From positions 315,001 to 379,000 of the forward strand of contig JAOPHQ010001990.1 of NCBI GenBank assembly GCA_030340625.1: 64,000 bases of DNA, written 5' to 3'. The notes beneath the pieces were generated by a model, which saw only the letters and a program-made list of their open reading frames with translations, was not told the origin of the DNA and ran no database searches. The position numbers and the translations under genes were made by a program. This document shows, piece after piece, positions 19,829 to 30,224 of this stretch; positions within the stretch are counted from its first letter, which is position 1; every line of letters starts with the position of its first letter. The DNA is from Merluccius polli (lineage: Eukaryota; Chordata; Actinopteri; Gadiformes; Merlucciidae).

Positions 19829-22714
19829 TCATGTTGCTGCCATAGTCTCAACTTTCTTTGGTATGGAGCGATAAAATCCCTCTGGCCAGGTCTTCTCAAA
19901 TTCTTGAAGAGCAACCTCTCCGATTTTTACAGCATTGTCTACGTTGACAGATGATGGAGATATCTTCCCACTGGCGATATTAACAATGCCTCCAAATGGA
20001 TGTGCTTTAGGGTCTAATGGATTTAGACAGGTGTTCAATTTCTGGCGAAGTCCAGCCCTATCCTTCGCATCTGCTTCAATCCTGGCATTGCTCTCCTCCT
20101 TATGATAAAGTTGAACTTTGGAGGTATTCTTCTCCTCCTCTTCCATCTTCCTCATATCAAATTCAATCTTACAGGAGATATGACGGCTCAATGCCCAGAT
20201 CTTCAAGGCCTCTGACTTCAGGGTTATTCCGATGATTCCTCCTGTACTGTGTCCGTATCTCATGAAAGTTGATTCTATGAACTGGTCACTCCACAAGCCA
20301 TTCCATATTCCCCTAATGTGACGTGTCACATGTTGGCCCTGTAAAAAAAGGCTTTGGACATATGGAGGAAGCTTCTCCATAGAACGAAGATACAAGAGCC
20401 CGTATCTAGCATAGTTGACATGGCCGGCTGCAAAGTAGTAAGGCAGCATCTTTCGGAATGTGGCCAGATGGAGAACCCAGTCACCCTCACGTTCGGCTCT
20501 GATGTAAGACATCATTAACAACACTGGCTTCACCAAGACCTCAACCCACAGTTTGACAGTCTTGCTCTGGCTTGCAATCTGATCCAAGGCACCCATCAGG
20601 TCATCCATTTTCAGAAATTGGCCATCAATGACTGTGCACCGGAGCACCTCCTCTGCCATAATCCGTAGGGCACGTACATTCTGAGGAAACTTCTTTCCAC
20701 TTAACATTTTGGGAACCCCACCAAACACTTCTGCCAGAACATCAGATAACCCACTTGCAGCCATCAGAGTGCCAATAGAACCAACAAAACTCATCAGTGC
20801 ATGCATACCCCCAAGACGCAAGTACATTTCTTTGAAACGATCTGGATGTGTCCATAACACCTGAACTGCAACCCGGTAGAGCTGTTGATCACAAGTCAAA
20901 ATGCAGAACTTTTGGCCAGTTGCAAATGTAAGTTTGTGTACCCTGACCATGGCTGTCATCATTGTATCTGGATCAGATGGCTTCATATCGATCAGAGGTA
21001 AGTAAAGTGCTTTTGTATAAGCCTGTGGGAGATGGCCCTGCTCCCTGCTTTGTTTTGTGTTGTATCCATGAAATTCTGGACAATTGTCCTTTGTAAGAAC
21101 ATCATGTAGAAACACTAAGTCAGCCTCTGAAGCTCTCCTAACTACAATAGCTTGGTGAGCAAGTGACTTCAGGGAGGGGACAGCCTTAATAGCAACATCT
21201 TGTGGCATTGGTGGCTGTTTGCACCCCTGGTATCTGTAGATGTCCAGGTTATATGGAATCTCTGAGGAATCTTTTGGGATTCTTTTGATTTTTGGATTCG
21301 CTTCCCCTTCCCCCTCCTCAGCATTCTGGGAGTGCTGTGTAAGAAGAATGGCTAGTGAGTGTGTAGATTGCCTACAAGCCTGGGAGAAAATGTCAGCATC
21401 AAAATTATCGACAATAGCCTGAACTAGACCATCATCAGCATTGGATATGCCGGAAAACTTTAAATCTGCAACTGCTGCTTCAGCGGCAGATTTCTTGAAC
21501 CGCCGGTACTCAGTGTATGAACAACAGACACCATAGGAATACATACTTCTCATAAGCTTCTTTGACTCTAGCATCTTTCCTGCTAAGTCTATTTGCAAAC
21601 TAGTTGCCCGAGACTTGACAATACTAGTGACAATTGAACCTATGAGTAATGCAGGGAGGGTATTATCGAGCTTTGGGGAAACCTTTGCTAACAACATTAA
21701 CAGAAATTCGCTAACTGTCTCTTTGATACTATCCTTATTTATACTGATGTTATAGTGTTCATTATCAATATCAATGTGTTTCAGATCTTGAAGGATTTGT
21801 TTACTGGTCTTTGTAAGAAGACTCTCAGCTTCATCCTCTTCATCATTTACAAATTTGAGAGTCTGCGAGAGATAGCTACGAAATGCAATTATGTTAGCGA
21901 TACCAGGTGAGGACAGTACCAGGAGATCATCACCGAATGTCTCCTGGAGTTTCCCTACAATGGTCCTGCGAGAAAGCTTCACGCCTTCAAGCTCTGAGTA
22001 AGTTGCAAACAGTTCTACAGAATTCCATATTCGTGACTGGTCACATTTCAACATTTGAACAATTAACTCAAAGGGGCTATCTTCATCAGCATTCTTTGTA
22101 TCCTGACTACTAGTAGCAGCCTCCCCTGCTAGTGATTTGAAAGAGGTAAACCTTTGTCTGCAGTCAAGATGGTATCGAGCATCTGCTGCATGCAGATCAC
22201 TAAGTGCCCCCTCAACACGACACTGAACATGTTTTGCCACATCATCGTTTCGCTTAGCACAGATTTCTAAAATACATTGCTTTGTGTCAATCTCGCGGAA
22301 GAGGTATGCAGCCCTCCACCTGGAAGGGTTCTTCTTGTCCCTCTCCAGATAGCATTGCTCCCCACAGAAAACACAGTGTTTCCGAAAACTGAACATTTCA
22401 GCAGGTCCACCTGGCAATGAACGCCTTGTGATTTTCTGAGGGATAGCATCACTTTCCCTGACACTGTGGCGCTTGAAACGATCAGTGTGTGTTTTAGAAG
22501 TGTAAGCTGAAACACAGCTTTTGTGGCATTTCAGAGTTAATTCTTTGTTCTTTTCTAACGCTTCTTGAAGGTAGAAATGTTTTTCGTCATTGTAGATCTT
22601 GCTACACTGGATAATGGTAGTAATTCGAACAGGTCCTGTACGAATCAGCATTTCTTTCTTCAAATGGCAGTTGAATTTCCAATTGAAGTAGCATTCCTCC
22701 ATTTCAGGCTCCAT
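19829..22714 (-). CDS. transposase half of the fused transposon protein
   Basis: Uninterrupted 961-codon frame from ATG 22714 to TGA 19829. The N-terminus has cysteine/histidine groups suited to metal binding: Cys63, Cys67, then Cys114, Cys117, Cys121, Cys152, His182 and Cys185. A charged, helical middle follows. The second half is the conserved core: DNFDADIFS (Asp436, Asp439), ILTCDQQLY (Asp609), RLGGMH..MSFVGSIG (633-647), HLATFRKMLPYYFA (749-761), NYARY (767-771) and DQFIES (Glu814). I read Asp436 or 439, Asp609 and Glu814 as a putative DDE triad of an RNase H-like transposase; that assignment is inference. The terminal TGA may be a decayed CGA, since the frame continues into the nuclease. 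The best family name I can offer is Academ. Confidence 0.75.
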   Translation of the reverse strand: MEPEMEECYFNWKFNCHLKKEMLIRTGPVRITTIIQCSKIYNDEKHFYLQEALEKNKELTLKCHKSCVSAYTSKTHTDRFKRHSVRESDAIPQKITRRSLPGGPAEMFSFRKHCVFCGEQCYLERDKKNPSRWRAAYLFREIDTKQCILEICAKRNDDVAKHVQCRVEGALSDLHAADARYHLDCRQRFTSFKSLAGEAATSSQDTKNADEDSPFELIVQMLKCDQSRIWNSVELFATYSELEGVKLSRRTIVGKLQETFGDDLLVLSSPGIANIIAFRSYLSQTLKFVNDEEDEAESLLTKTSKQILQDLKHIDIDNEHYNISINKDSIKETVSEFLLMLLAKVSPKLDNTLPALLIGSIVTSIVKSRATSLQIDLAGKMLESKKLMRSMYSYGVCCSYTEYRRFKKSAAEAAVADLKFSGISNADDGLVQAIVDNFDADIFSQACRQSTHSLAILLTQHSQNAEEGEGEANPKIKRIPKDSSEIPYNLDIYRYQGCKQPPMPQDVAIKAVPSLKSLAHQAIVVRRASEADLVFLHDVLTKDNCPEFHGYNTKQSREQGHLPQAYTKALYLPLIDMKPSDPDTMMTAMVRVHKLTFATGQKFCILTCDQQLYRVAVQVLWTHPDRFKEMYLRLGGMHALMSFVGSIGTLMAASGLSDVLAEVFGGVPKMLSGKKFPQNVRALRIMAEEVLRCTVIDGQFLKMDDLMGALDQIASQSKTVKLWVEVLVKPVLLMMSYIRAEREGDWVLHLATFRKMLPYYFAAGHVNYARYGLLYLRSMEKLPPYVQSLFLQGQHVTRHIRGIWNGLWSDQFIESTFMRYGHSTGGIIGITLKSEALKIWALSRHISCKIEFDMRKMEEEEKNTSKVQLYHKEESNARIEADAKDRAGLRQKLNTCLNPLDPKAHPFGGIVNIASGKISPSSVNVDNAVKIGEVALQEFEKTWPEGFYRSIPKKVETMAAT

Positions 22715-22739
22715 GGCCGTGAACTCTGAACCAAACTGA

Positions 22740-23150
22740 AAACTCTCACTTTAATATCCAAGTAAATAGGCTACTGCATCAACTAGGGATGGGAATTGAA
22801 ATATTTCTGTCAAGTAGAATCGAAAACCAAGACTAAGAGAAAAAAACCCAGAACTGGGACTAATAAACAGAACTGATTTGTTTATTTAAAAAAAAAAGAA
22901 ATTATGTTTTTTAACAAAATGTTTTTAATTAGTTGCTAAAGACTAATCTGTAATATTAGGCCCTAGTATTTTAATGTATGTCTATGGATCAATAGTTGTA
23001 AATTAATTCTCTTTTTGAATGATGAGTTTAGGCTCTGAGCATAGACTACTACTGCGATAAAGAATAAAAATGAATATATTTATACAAACTAGAACAGTAA
23101 CCTAGTACAGACACTGTAGAAATCTGCTAAAAGAGGGCAGTGTAGGCTAA
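22740..23150. other. 5' flank of the transposon gene; AT-rich, no gene
   Basis: A hAT-like terminus (tagggatgggaatt) occurs at about 22784, but no opposite end is seen. The segment lies upstream of the transposase ATG, so any promoter of the fused gene should be here; no clear motif was identified. Confidence 0.35.
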
Positions 23151-23449
23151 AGGGCGGTTCACACCAGGAACGATAACTATTATGATAACTATAATCATAA
23201 TGATTAAAGCATACACACTGACCAACAATAAGCAAAGTCTCTCCTTGTGTTAATGAATGGGATGGCTAAAATGTGATGGGTTCTGATTGGTTGTTAGCTT
23301 TTTATCATTATCAAAATCGCTCTGACAGTGATCCCCAAAGATATCATTCTTCATGTCGTTATCATGTTTGAACATAGTCATTCATATTAACAAAAACGAT
23401 ATTTTATATAGTTAGCGTTATAGTTATCATTCTGGGACTGGACGGCCCT
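23151..23449. mobile_element. PIF/Harbinger-like MITE, 299 bp
   Basis: Imperfect inverted ends (agggcggttcacacc against the complement of the right end, with a following ATAACTAT block on both sides) are flanked by TAA (23148-23150 and 23450-23452). Non-coding. Confidence 0.75.
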
Positions 23450-25021
23450 TAAGAGACATGCAAGTGAGAGATGCTAGCAACCATGGATGAGTTTCCTCTC
23501 TCACTCTGAGAAAAAAATCTCCACCTCAGAAGCGTCTACATACACCAAACTTTTCAGTGTTATACCTAACCATATTTAGAAGGTTTTTACAGAGGGGTTT
23601 GTTAATATATTATTCTTAGCCTGATTTATATGATATTTTATTCCTAAAATCATGGCGAAAATTGATTTTTTAAAGGCTAATGGCAGTATTTTCTGATTTA
23701 CTGAATAACTAAATGAGATATCCATTGGAGTGAATGGACGCTGTAGACTCTGCTTGTCTCTTACCACCGCGAACAGGTTTATGAGAACCCAGATCGTTTC
23801 ACACAGATGCGGGAGGGTACCTTTTGCGTCAATGTTAGACGTCTAGGGGCGTGACAAATCGTCGGTATATAGGCCCTTTTCACGCTGACGTCAGGTAACA
23901 TCCGCTTTGAAGCGTTGCTGTGGATCACTTCATCCGGCGTCAATCTCCTTTGTACCAGTAGGTGGCGGTATGCGCCGTTGACGCGTAACTCGCCCATACC
24001 CGCCATAAGAAATCAATGAATAAGAAGAAGAAGAAACAAACGAACATGGAGTATACACAGTCTCTTCTCCGGCTTCCAAAAATTCGTTATTATTACTATT
24101 TTAACATCTACATGGATGTCTTCTTAAGTAGTAAAGTTTAAAACATGATTTGATTTCAGATCCTTGTTGTATATAATGTTGATAAGTGCATAAGGTATGT
24201 TGTCTATTGTTTTGTATGGTACACGTCTATAGTACTTCCCTGTATATGCAAGTACACTTGGACAATAAAATCTGATTGAGAAATTCTGATTGAGAGTGCA
24301 GTGTAGTACATCTAGTGAATAGTTTTATGTACATGTGAATCACGTATGAAGCTGATACAGTCCTCCTCCACCATTAGGTTCAAATACTTTCAAATATTTA
24401 GAAATTAAAGTAATTAGCATACCCATTTAATAATGCATTCTTTGTTTTTTAACACCAAAGTCACCCTCAACTCACCTCAAGGGAGATAAAGCCATATAAC
24501 AACAGCATTTAATGTTCAGAAAAGCACTTTATTTTAACAATTACATGCCACTATTTACAGTACACACCCAGTAAGATCTAGCAGAGTGCCTTAGACTGGT
24601 TTGTCCCCTTTGACATCAAGAGGTCCCTGGTAATTTGACATCAGGCAACAGATGGCCCACAGCTGATTGACTGAACCTACCATGGAGAGTGGGACAAGCC
24701 CATCCCAAATATGGTACTCCTTTACCCTGCGAATCGCCCTCTCCACTAGGATCCTTAAACGCGCAATAGCCTGGGTCTTCTCAGTGTCTTCTTTTGTAAA
24801 TTGGGTGGATTTTTTAAATGGAGGGATGATTAGTTTTGCCCCCACCTCAGACAGCATCCTCTCGATCACGAACCCCTTGTCAGCCATCACTTCATCCCCC
24901 GGCTGTAGTAGCTGTAGAAGCTTTGATCTCCTTGTGATGTCGATATCTGAAACAGAACCTGTGTAGAGTGTTGACACGAATGTGACAACACCGCATGGAG
25001 CAACTCCAATCAGACATTTAA

Positions 25022-26290
25022 AGGGACACTAAGTAGTTTTTCTAGTAATTTATTACCTCAAATCAACGTCTTCATTCATAAATAAGTCCCCATTGGTGTA
25101 CAATGATCAATGTCAACAATCTCACTTATCCTCCTGAGCGAAGAATCACTTATCAGAATATACATAGTGCGGGCAAGCTCTATGGAGGCCGCCATGTCTT
25201 TCCGGTCTATGGACTCCCGAGAGGGACAAAAAGCACGTGGTACAGGTAATGCGAAACGCGTTCTCACTCAGAGCCAGCTGACTGTGGAACAGAGAAGGAG
25301 CGTAGCGAGACGCGCTTCCCCGGCAATTTAGAAAACCTACACTGCACTTGTCTTCATAATGCAAGATCATACTTATGCCATGCCACACAAACCCTCGCCG
25401 GCAAAAAAGCGAATAAGAGATTTTAAAAGGCAACGTGACCGGCGAATTCAGAAAAGGAGGGTAAACATCGGGGTCGCTTTTTCCAGGTGGAAAGAGCTAA
25501 TGAAGGAGAACGATTTTCAAAGGGATGCAGAGGTTGCCTGCTTTCTCCTCGACAGGTAAGTCAACGTCACTGTCTAAATTACAAGCATTTATCATTGCTT
25601 GGTTGTTTAATTCATTACATAGGCGGCACAACAGTAGAACACGTAACGTTATAAACCTAAACGGCGTCGTTGGTGGGTAGCAGCGTAGTCTAGCAATGTT
25701 TGATAGAATAAGTGTGATTGCATGCCTACTACCCCCCCCCCCCCCCATCAGTAATTTTCTTTGGAGAACTAGACAACGGTGGTAAATGACGGTCTTACGC
25801 ATGCCATGAAGTAGTAATATTATTTTTATATTTTATCTCGGGGGTGATTTCTATTTACCTTACCATACTTCATGCGTTATGAACTAGGTGATATAAACTC
25901 TAGCCTAATAATAATAATAATAAAAAGTGTTCGTCTTGTGTCACTGTCACGTTGATTACCTGACGCTATACTGCGACAGTAATGTTACCAATAAAAAACG
26001 ATGTAAACATGAGAACATATTTCACTATCTTGCTGTAGGAGTAATTACTCATACATGCTCACACTAATGATTAAATGCAGTTTGAAGTTTGTTTGAAATA
26101 ACGTACCTCATCATCCGAAACCAAACTGGAAGTGTTCGAAGACATGTCAATGGTTCTTGAATCTTGACTAATACCGCTTGCCGTAGTTCCAACAGGTTGC
26201 AACGAACATTTGAAAACGCGAGCATAAATTCGTTTGAATGCAAAATACAACTTGACCACTAGATGGGAGTAGAAATTACTTAGTGTCCCT
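25022..26290 (+). mobile_element. TTAA-target, Kolobok-like non-autonomous element
   Basis: Ends AGGGACACTAAGTAGTTTTT and the matching complement (aattacttagtgtccct) are flanked by TTAA on both sides (25018-25021 and 26291-26294). It is 1269 bp long and inserted in the DDE exon of the surrounding transposase. It retains a small plus-strand coding exon (25359-25559) but no catalytic domain. A C run lies at about 25732-25746. Confidence 0.82.
25359..25559 (+). pseudogene. first exon of a Kolobok-associated protein
   Basis: Sixty-six basic codons end with RVNIGVAFSRWKELM and DAEVACFLLDR, a conserved opening block I associate with fish Kolobok-type transposase proteins. A GTAAGT splice donor follows directly. 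No further exons remain in the element. Confidence 0.5.
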
Positions 26291-27459
26291 TTAAAGGTTG
26301 TGTGATTTTTGTAGGTGGAAAAGGTCTCGGACTGTAATGAGAGGGAGGATGCGGTTTCACAGCGGATCTCGGTACAGTCTATGATGACTCTCAGCTGAGG
26401 ACAATAGAGCCTGAACTTGTCGGGCATTGTAGCCTGTACTTGCTCTCTTGTCATCCATGATGGTAGTGAGCACAGAACCTGGTACAAGTAGCTTGTCCAC
26501 GTTAGAATGACGCGACTAACAGTCGACACACTGACCTCAAAGAGAGATGACAAGGTCCTCTCCTGAAGCCCAGCTGCAATGCGACAAAGAAACATGAACA
26601 GTTCATCAATCAGTTCAAGCTTGCGCTGTGGGCTAGGCATCACTTCAGCTGCTCGTTGTGCGTTGGACCAATAGACAAGCCTTGATGCAGAGGGGTAAAC
26701 GGACTCCCAAAACACAGTGAAGACCTCCTTGGAGCTGAATCTTGTGTAGTAACGGTAGTCCTCATCAGTGACACAAAACTTGAAAATCAGTGGCTGCCGA
26801 TTCTTAAGAGTCAGCTGCTGGATTTCATGTTGAAGCGTGATGACTTGCACCTCCAACTGCTGAATCGTCCATGTGGCTCTGTCCAATTTACCTTTAAAGG
26901 AGAAAAAAAGCATACATCTTATTTGATACCACTTACCGTTTTTACTTTGGCCTATAACTGGATGCTATCAAAGAGCTTAACAGAAATTCTTAACTGTTAT
27001 GAAAAAACAAACACACTATTTAGGCTTGCATGGTAATGTCTCCATCGCCATACCTTGTGTCAGATTATTATTAAATTGATAAATCTAAGCCGCCAAGGGC
27101 AATTGAGTCTAGTCTTTAACCAGTTTCAAATGAAAGACTGCAGGCCATCTAGGCTTCCCTGGTCTCTATTGCCATACCTTGTGTCAGATATTACTTGACT
27201 CTATTAGGTTGATAGCATGAGGATAATAACTATATGAAATACATATGATTTATATGATTTTCTGTGAGAGAAGGATTCATTTTTAAAATACTAACCAGGA
27301 GAGGGATGACTGGTGTAGTCATGATCATCCAGCACTGCATCTGGTTCTACATTCTCGCTGCTCTCCGGGACAGGCAACTCAGCAAGGCGTTTTCTTGCCC
27401 GCTGATATGGTGATTCCCGAGGTTGTGACCCATTTCCTATAAAAACAGATATGTTGATT

Positions 27460-27640
27460 TTCATGAGGACAATGTGTAATATCATAAATGTGGGAACAAT
27501 GTGCAATACTATGAATGTGCAATATGGGAACAATGTGCAATACTATGAATGTGCAATACTATACAGTGGGAACAATGTGCAATATCCTGTTCAATATGGG
27601 AACAATGCAATACTATACGATGCAATGCAATACTAAAAAT
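27460..27640. repeat. imperfect minisatellite in transposase intron
   Basis: Units built on gggaacaatgtgcaatactatgaat recur about six times with length variation, between exon 1 and exon 2 of the THAP/DDE gene. It has no coding role. Confidence 0.75.
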
Positions 27641-28144
27641 GTATGTATTTGTGTATATAGTTCGTAATTCAGGAAAAGTACTAAAGGACCAGGCAGCAAG
27701 CTGATCAAAGGGAGATGCCTATGATTTTAGAGAAAAATACATTCATTAATACATACATTTTAACACCGTCCTCTTACCTTTGCAAAAGTCATTCCAAATG
27801 AATCTGGATGGCACTGCCCCTTTCTTTAGTTTCTTCCGCCCACTGGCAGAAACGTGCATATCCTCCTCTGTGAAATGGAGACTACAGATGAAGGTACTCC
27901 CACGAAGGATCTTAAACTGTGGCCCCTCATCACGTCGCATTGCCCTCACCCAAGAGGTACGAAGCTCTAAGTCGGCTGGGAAATCGTGAAAGCTAAGATA
28001 GGGCATATTCTTCCTGTTGGATGAGCAGCCTGGCACACTGCAATAGGAGGGGGCCATAGTGATGACAGAAGGCTATGCTGTTGAGAGATGGACACAAGGA
28101 CAACAGGGAGAGAAGAAATATACAACATCAGATGTCTGGTAGGT

Positions 28145-28233
28145 GGACAGTCTGTAGGCTACAAGTCAAAGTAGTCCTGACGTTAGGAGGACAGTCTGTA
28201 GGCTACAAGTCGAAGTAGTCCTAACTTTAGGAG
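28145..28233. repeat. 44-bp tandem duplication upstream of the transposase start
   Basis: Two adjacent 44-base units (28145-28188 and 28189-28233) differ at only a few sites. They lie 90-180 bases upstream of the minus-strand ATG at 28057, in the likely promoter or 5' UTR of the transposase. Confidence 0.8.
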
Positions 28234-28559
28234 GGGAAATGTTGGAGACCCCCTGCTATAACGTTAGCTAGCTGAAGTTGCTGCTCGTGCATTATATTAC
28301 TGACTTTACTCTCAAATCAAGGCAGCTACGTGACGGCAATGATCGCTAACGATAACAAGGAAAATGAAGATAAGACGTGAAATACTCACGTCTCAATCTT
28401 ACCTCAAGCACTGTAACCGTATCACTCGTATTTCGTGTTAGACTCTCACCCTCTCACCGTGTCTTTTGTTGAAGCGGATGAAGTGATACCCAGCAACGCT
28501 TCAAAGCGGAAGTTTTCTGACGTCACGTGAAAAGGGTCTATTACGAGTTGGGATGAGAA

Positions 28560-28937
28560 CGGGCTGCCCCCCCCCCCCCCGTCGGTCGTAGGTCTGGGCA
28601 GTGGCGCCTTAATGCACGGGCTTACCTGGGCTTCAGCCCGGGGCCTCGGCCAATCAGGGGCCTCTTAAAAAATATATATTTAAAAAAAGATGATAAACGT
28701 CCGTATTCGCGGTGTCATTTCACGGTGTCCCCCTCCGGTCAACAATCGCGCACCTCCCCCCCGCCCCCCGTCAACAATCGCGCAGACTTATTTTTAGTCA
28801 TTATTTAAGTAGCACACGCATATTATGAACGCCTTCGACAGAATTCAAATGAGCCATTTTAATCTAGATTAATCTAGATTAATTCCAAGATTACAGTTAG
28901 ATTAATCTAGATTAAATAAATTAATCTATGCCCAACA

Positions 28938-28976
<39 letters not shown>

Positions 28977-28980
28977 CCGT
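28560..28980. mobile_element. fragments of hAT-type MITEs, poly-C and AT tracts
   Basis: A C run (about 28567-28580) precedes a cagtggcgcc-type terminus (about 28610). Next come C-rich repeats with two copies of gtcaacaatcgcgca (about 28738 and 28778), then a taatctagattaa inverted cluster ending in a ctatgcccaacacta terminus (about 28926-28940), then an AT microsatellite (28943-28972). No pair of ends with a target duplication was found. Confidence 0.45.
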
Positions 28981-29519
28981 CAGGGCCCTCCTATCTAATA
29001 TCCACATATTCTAATTTTATCATTTGACAATTAACATCTAAACAAAAATGTTTCTGAGGAAATAAACCCTTCAAACCTGCCTATTCAATTTGTGTTAGAA
29101 TGTGAAGGGTTAAATGAAAGAAGCCCCTTTGTCAGCCTATCAGTTTTTGTAAAGAAAATGCTATGCAGCTCTGTGATTGGTGGTCCCGCTGTAATTTCAG
29201 GGTCGAGTAATAGTAATTCAATGAAAGACTAATTTCAAATGACCAATAATATCTTCCTTCTAAATGGGTGGGCTTTGTTATCGCTAACTTTATGACAAGT
29301 TCCGCTCGCTGTGAGGGACACGAATCACAAGCTAATAAACTAGCTAGCTAGCTTATGGGGCGTGATTTGGTTTACTTAACGATGGCAGCTGCCGCAAGTA
29401 ATGTAACCGCTAGTGAGGAGGATGTGGCTTTCCATATACTTTCCAAATCTAACAAACTATCAGCACTCTTTCGACCAATTCACATTTTTGCACTTTTATA
29501 TATAGAGTGCTGCGGCGTA
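28981..29519. other. possible L1 5' region; no other gene
   Basis: The sequence directly precedes the L1 ORF1 start at 29520 and becomes CG-richer towards it. It may be the 5' UTR of that element. A 68-codon frame at 29355-29561 has no recognisable domain. Confidence 0.3.
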
Positions 29520-29905
29520 ATGAGCAACTCAAAGCAGAAACAGCCGACCACAACAACTTGAGCTGCAAGCATCTCGGCAAAGCTAGCTAGCATGGCCGCC
29601 GACAACACGTGATCCGACAGCGGGAGCAGCGCTGACCCAGTCACCAGAATGACCAATGACCTAATGGCGGTGACAGGTCCCGGTGTTTTCAACAACCCTC
29701 TGGAGATTCAACAAAATCTCCTCAGTCCCAGACCATCAGTTGCTCCGGTGAAACCAAGGGCTTTTATTGTCAAATTCCTCAGTTTCCAGGAGAAAGAGAA
29801 AGTTTTAAGATGGGCCAGATAACACAAACTGGATTACCATGGCTCAGAGTTGAGAGTTTACCCGGATATCAGTGCCACTCTGTCTAAAAAACAACCCCCC
29901 TTTTA
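29520..29905 (+). pseudogene. L1-type LINE ORF1, internally deleted
   Basis: From ATG 29520 a single frame can be followed with three stops. It opens with a polar MSNSKQKQPTTTT start and runs about 70 residues. It then enters the RNA-recognition-like block of L1 ORF1 (RAFIVKFLSFQEKEKVLRWAR, then YHGSELRVYPDISATLSKK). The coiled coil that normally separates these parts is missing, so the piece is a deletion derivative. Confidence 0.7.
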
Positions 29906-30057
29906 AAGGCCCTGGAAACCCAAATCCACAGAAGCCTTCTAACTATGTAATTTACGGTCTTATATGCAAACTAAAAAATGCATTTCCTGCAGAAAACGCG
30001 TGTGAATGCTGGAAGCTGAATGATAAGCGCAAAGCAGAAATATAAAATGAATTGAAC

Positions 30058-30175
30058 GTCCTCAAAAAGTAGCCCTATCTGGCAACACTGTCTGAAAGTC
30101 CTCAAAAGGTAGCCCAAACTGGCAACACTGTCTGATCCTCAAAAAGCAGCCCAATCTGGCAACACTGCTGAACGT
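30058..30175. repeat. three diverged 40-bp tandem units
   Basis: The unit cctcaaaaagtagcccnatctggcaacactgtctga appears three times with small changes. It contains no gene. Confidence 0.8.
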
Positions 30176-30224
30176 CCCCTCGCTCGAGCGTCAACGTGAA
30201 GTCAACTGAAAAGGAATCAGTTAA

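Larger units (their letters stand above)
17380..23745 (-). mobile_element. large Academ-like transposon with fused transposase-nuclease
   Basis: An inverted repeat of about 220 bases pairs 17660-17897 with 23508-23725, bracketing the 18350-22714 coding region. Outside the left arm, 17380-17600 resembles the inner terminal repeat of the 7121-10718 element (atgcaaat.aggc and atatgcgct.at.tgca landmarks), so the left end seems doubled as in that copy. The outer right end could not be found; it may have been lost near 23750. A SINE (18045-18250) and a Harbinger MITE (23151-23449) are inserted in its non-coding parts. Confidence 0.65.
24591..28057 (-). pseudogene. THAP-HTH-DDE transposase gene split by a MITE
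   Basis: Exon 1 (28057-27778) encodes a THAP zinc finger: Cys6, Cys11, Cys58, His61 and the closing AVPSRF, with a GTAAGA donor. Exon 2 (27436-27296) is a short basic-to-acidic linker with AG/GT borders. Exon 3 starts at about 26891 and gives a helix-turn-helix plus the first DDE strand (IIDCTEIR). It is interrupted at codon FK by the 25022-26290 element and resumes at 25021-24591 with SVSD, ADKGF (second acidic residue) and RILVERAIRR (the glutamate). The frame on the two sides of the MITE is compatible, and I see no other stop. The gene is therefore recent but disabled. Confidence 0.8.
23871..28539 (-). mobile_element. THAP/DDE transposon (ISL2EU/IS4EU-like)
   Basis: The ends are long imperfect inverted repeats: AGGCCCTTTTCACG..TGACGTCAG at the left and its counterpart at 28480-28539, both including the gctttgaagcgttgctg block. 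AT flanks both sides (23869-23870 and 28540-28541), a 2-bp duplication. The interior encodes a multi-exon THAP, HTH and DDE transposase on the minus strand. A TTAA MITE (25022-26290) interrupts the last coding exon. The superfamily name is from the DDE_Tnp_4-type core plus the 2-bp duplication; a Harbinger relative is the alternative. Confidence 0.75.

Noticed and set aside
19829..22714. Host gene derived from a transposase (domesticated)
   Set aside because: Flanking inverted repeats, linkage to the nuclease frame, and other copies in the same window fit an ordinary transposon better.
27451..27636. Frame rich in Asn, Val and Tyr over the minisatellite
   Set aside because: Product of tandem repeats in an intron.
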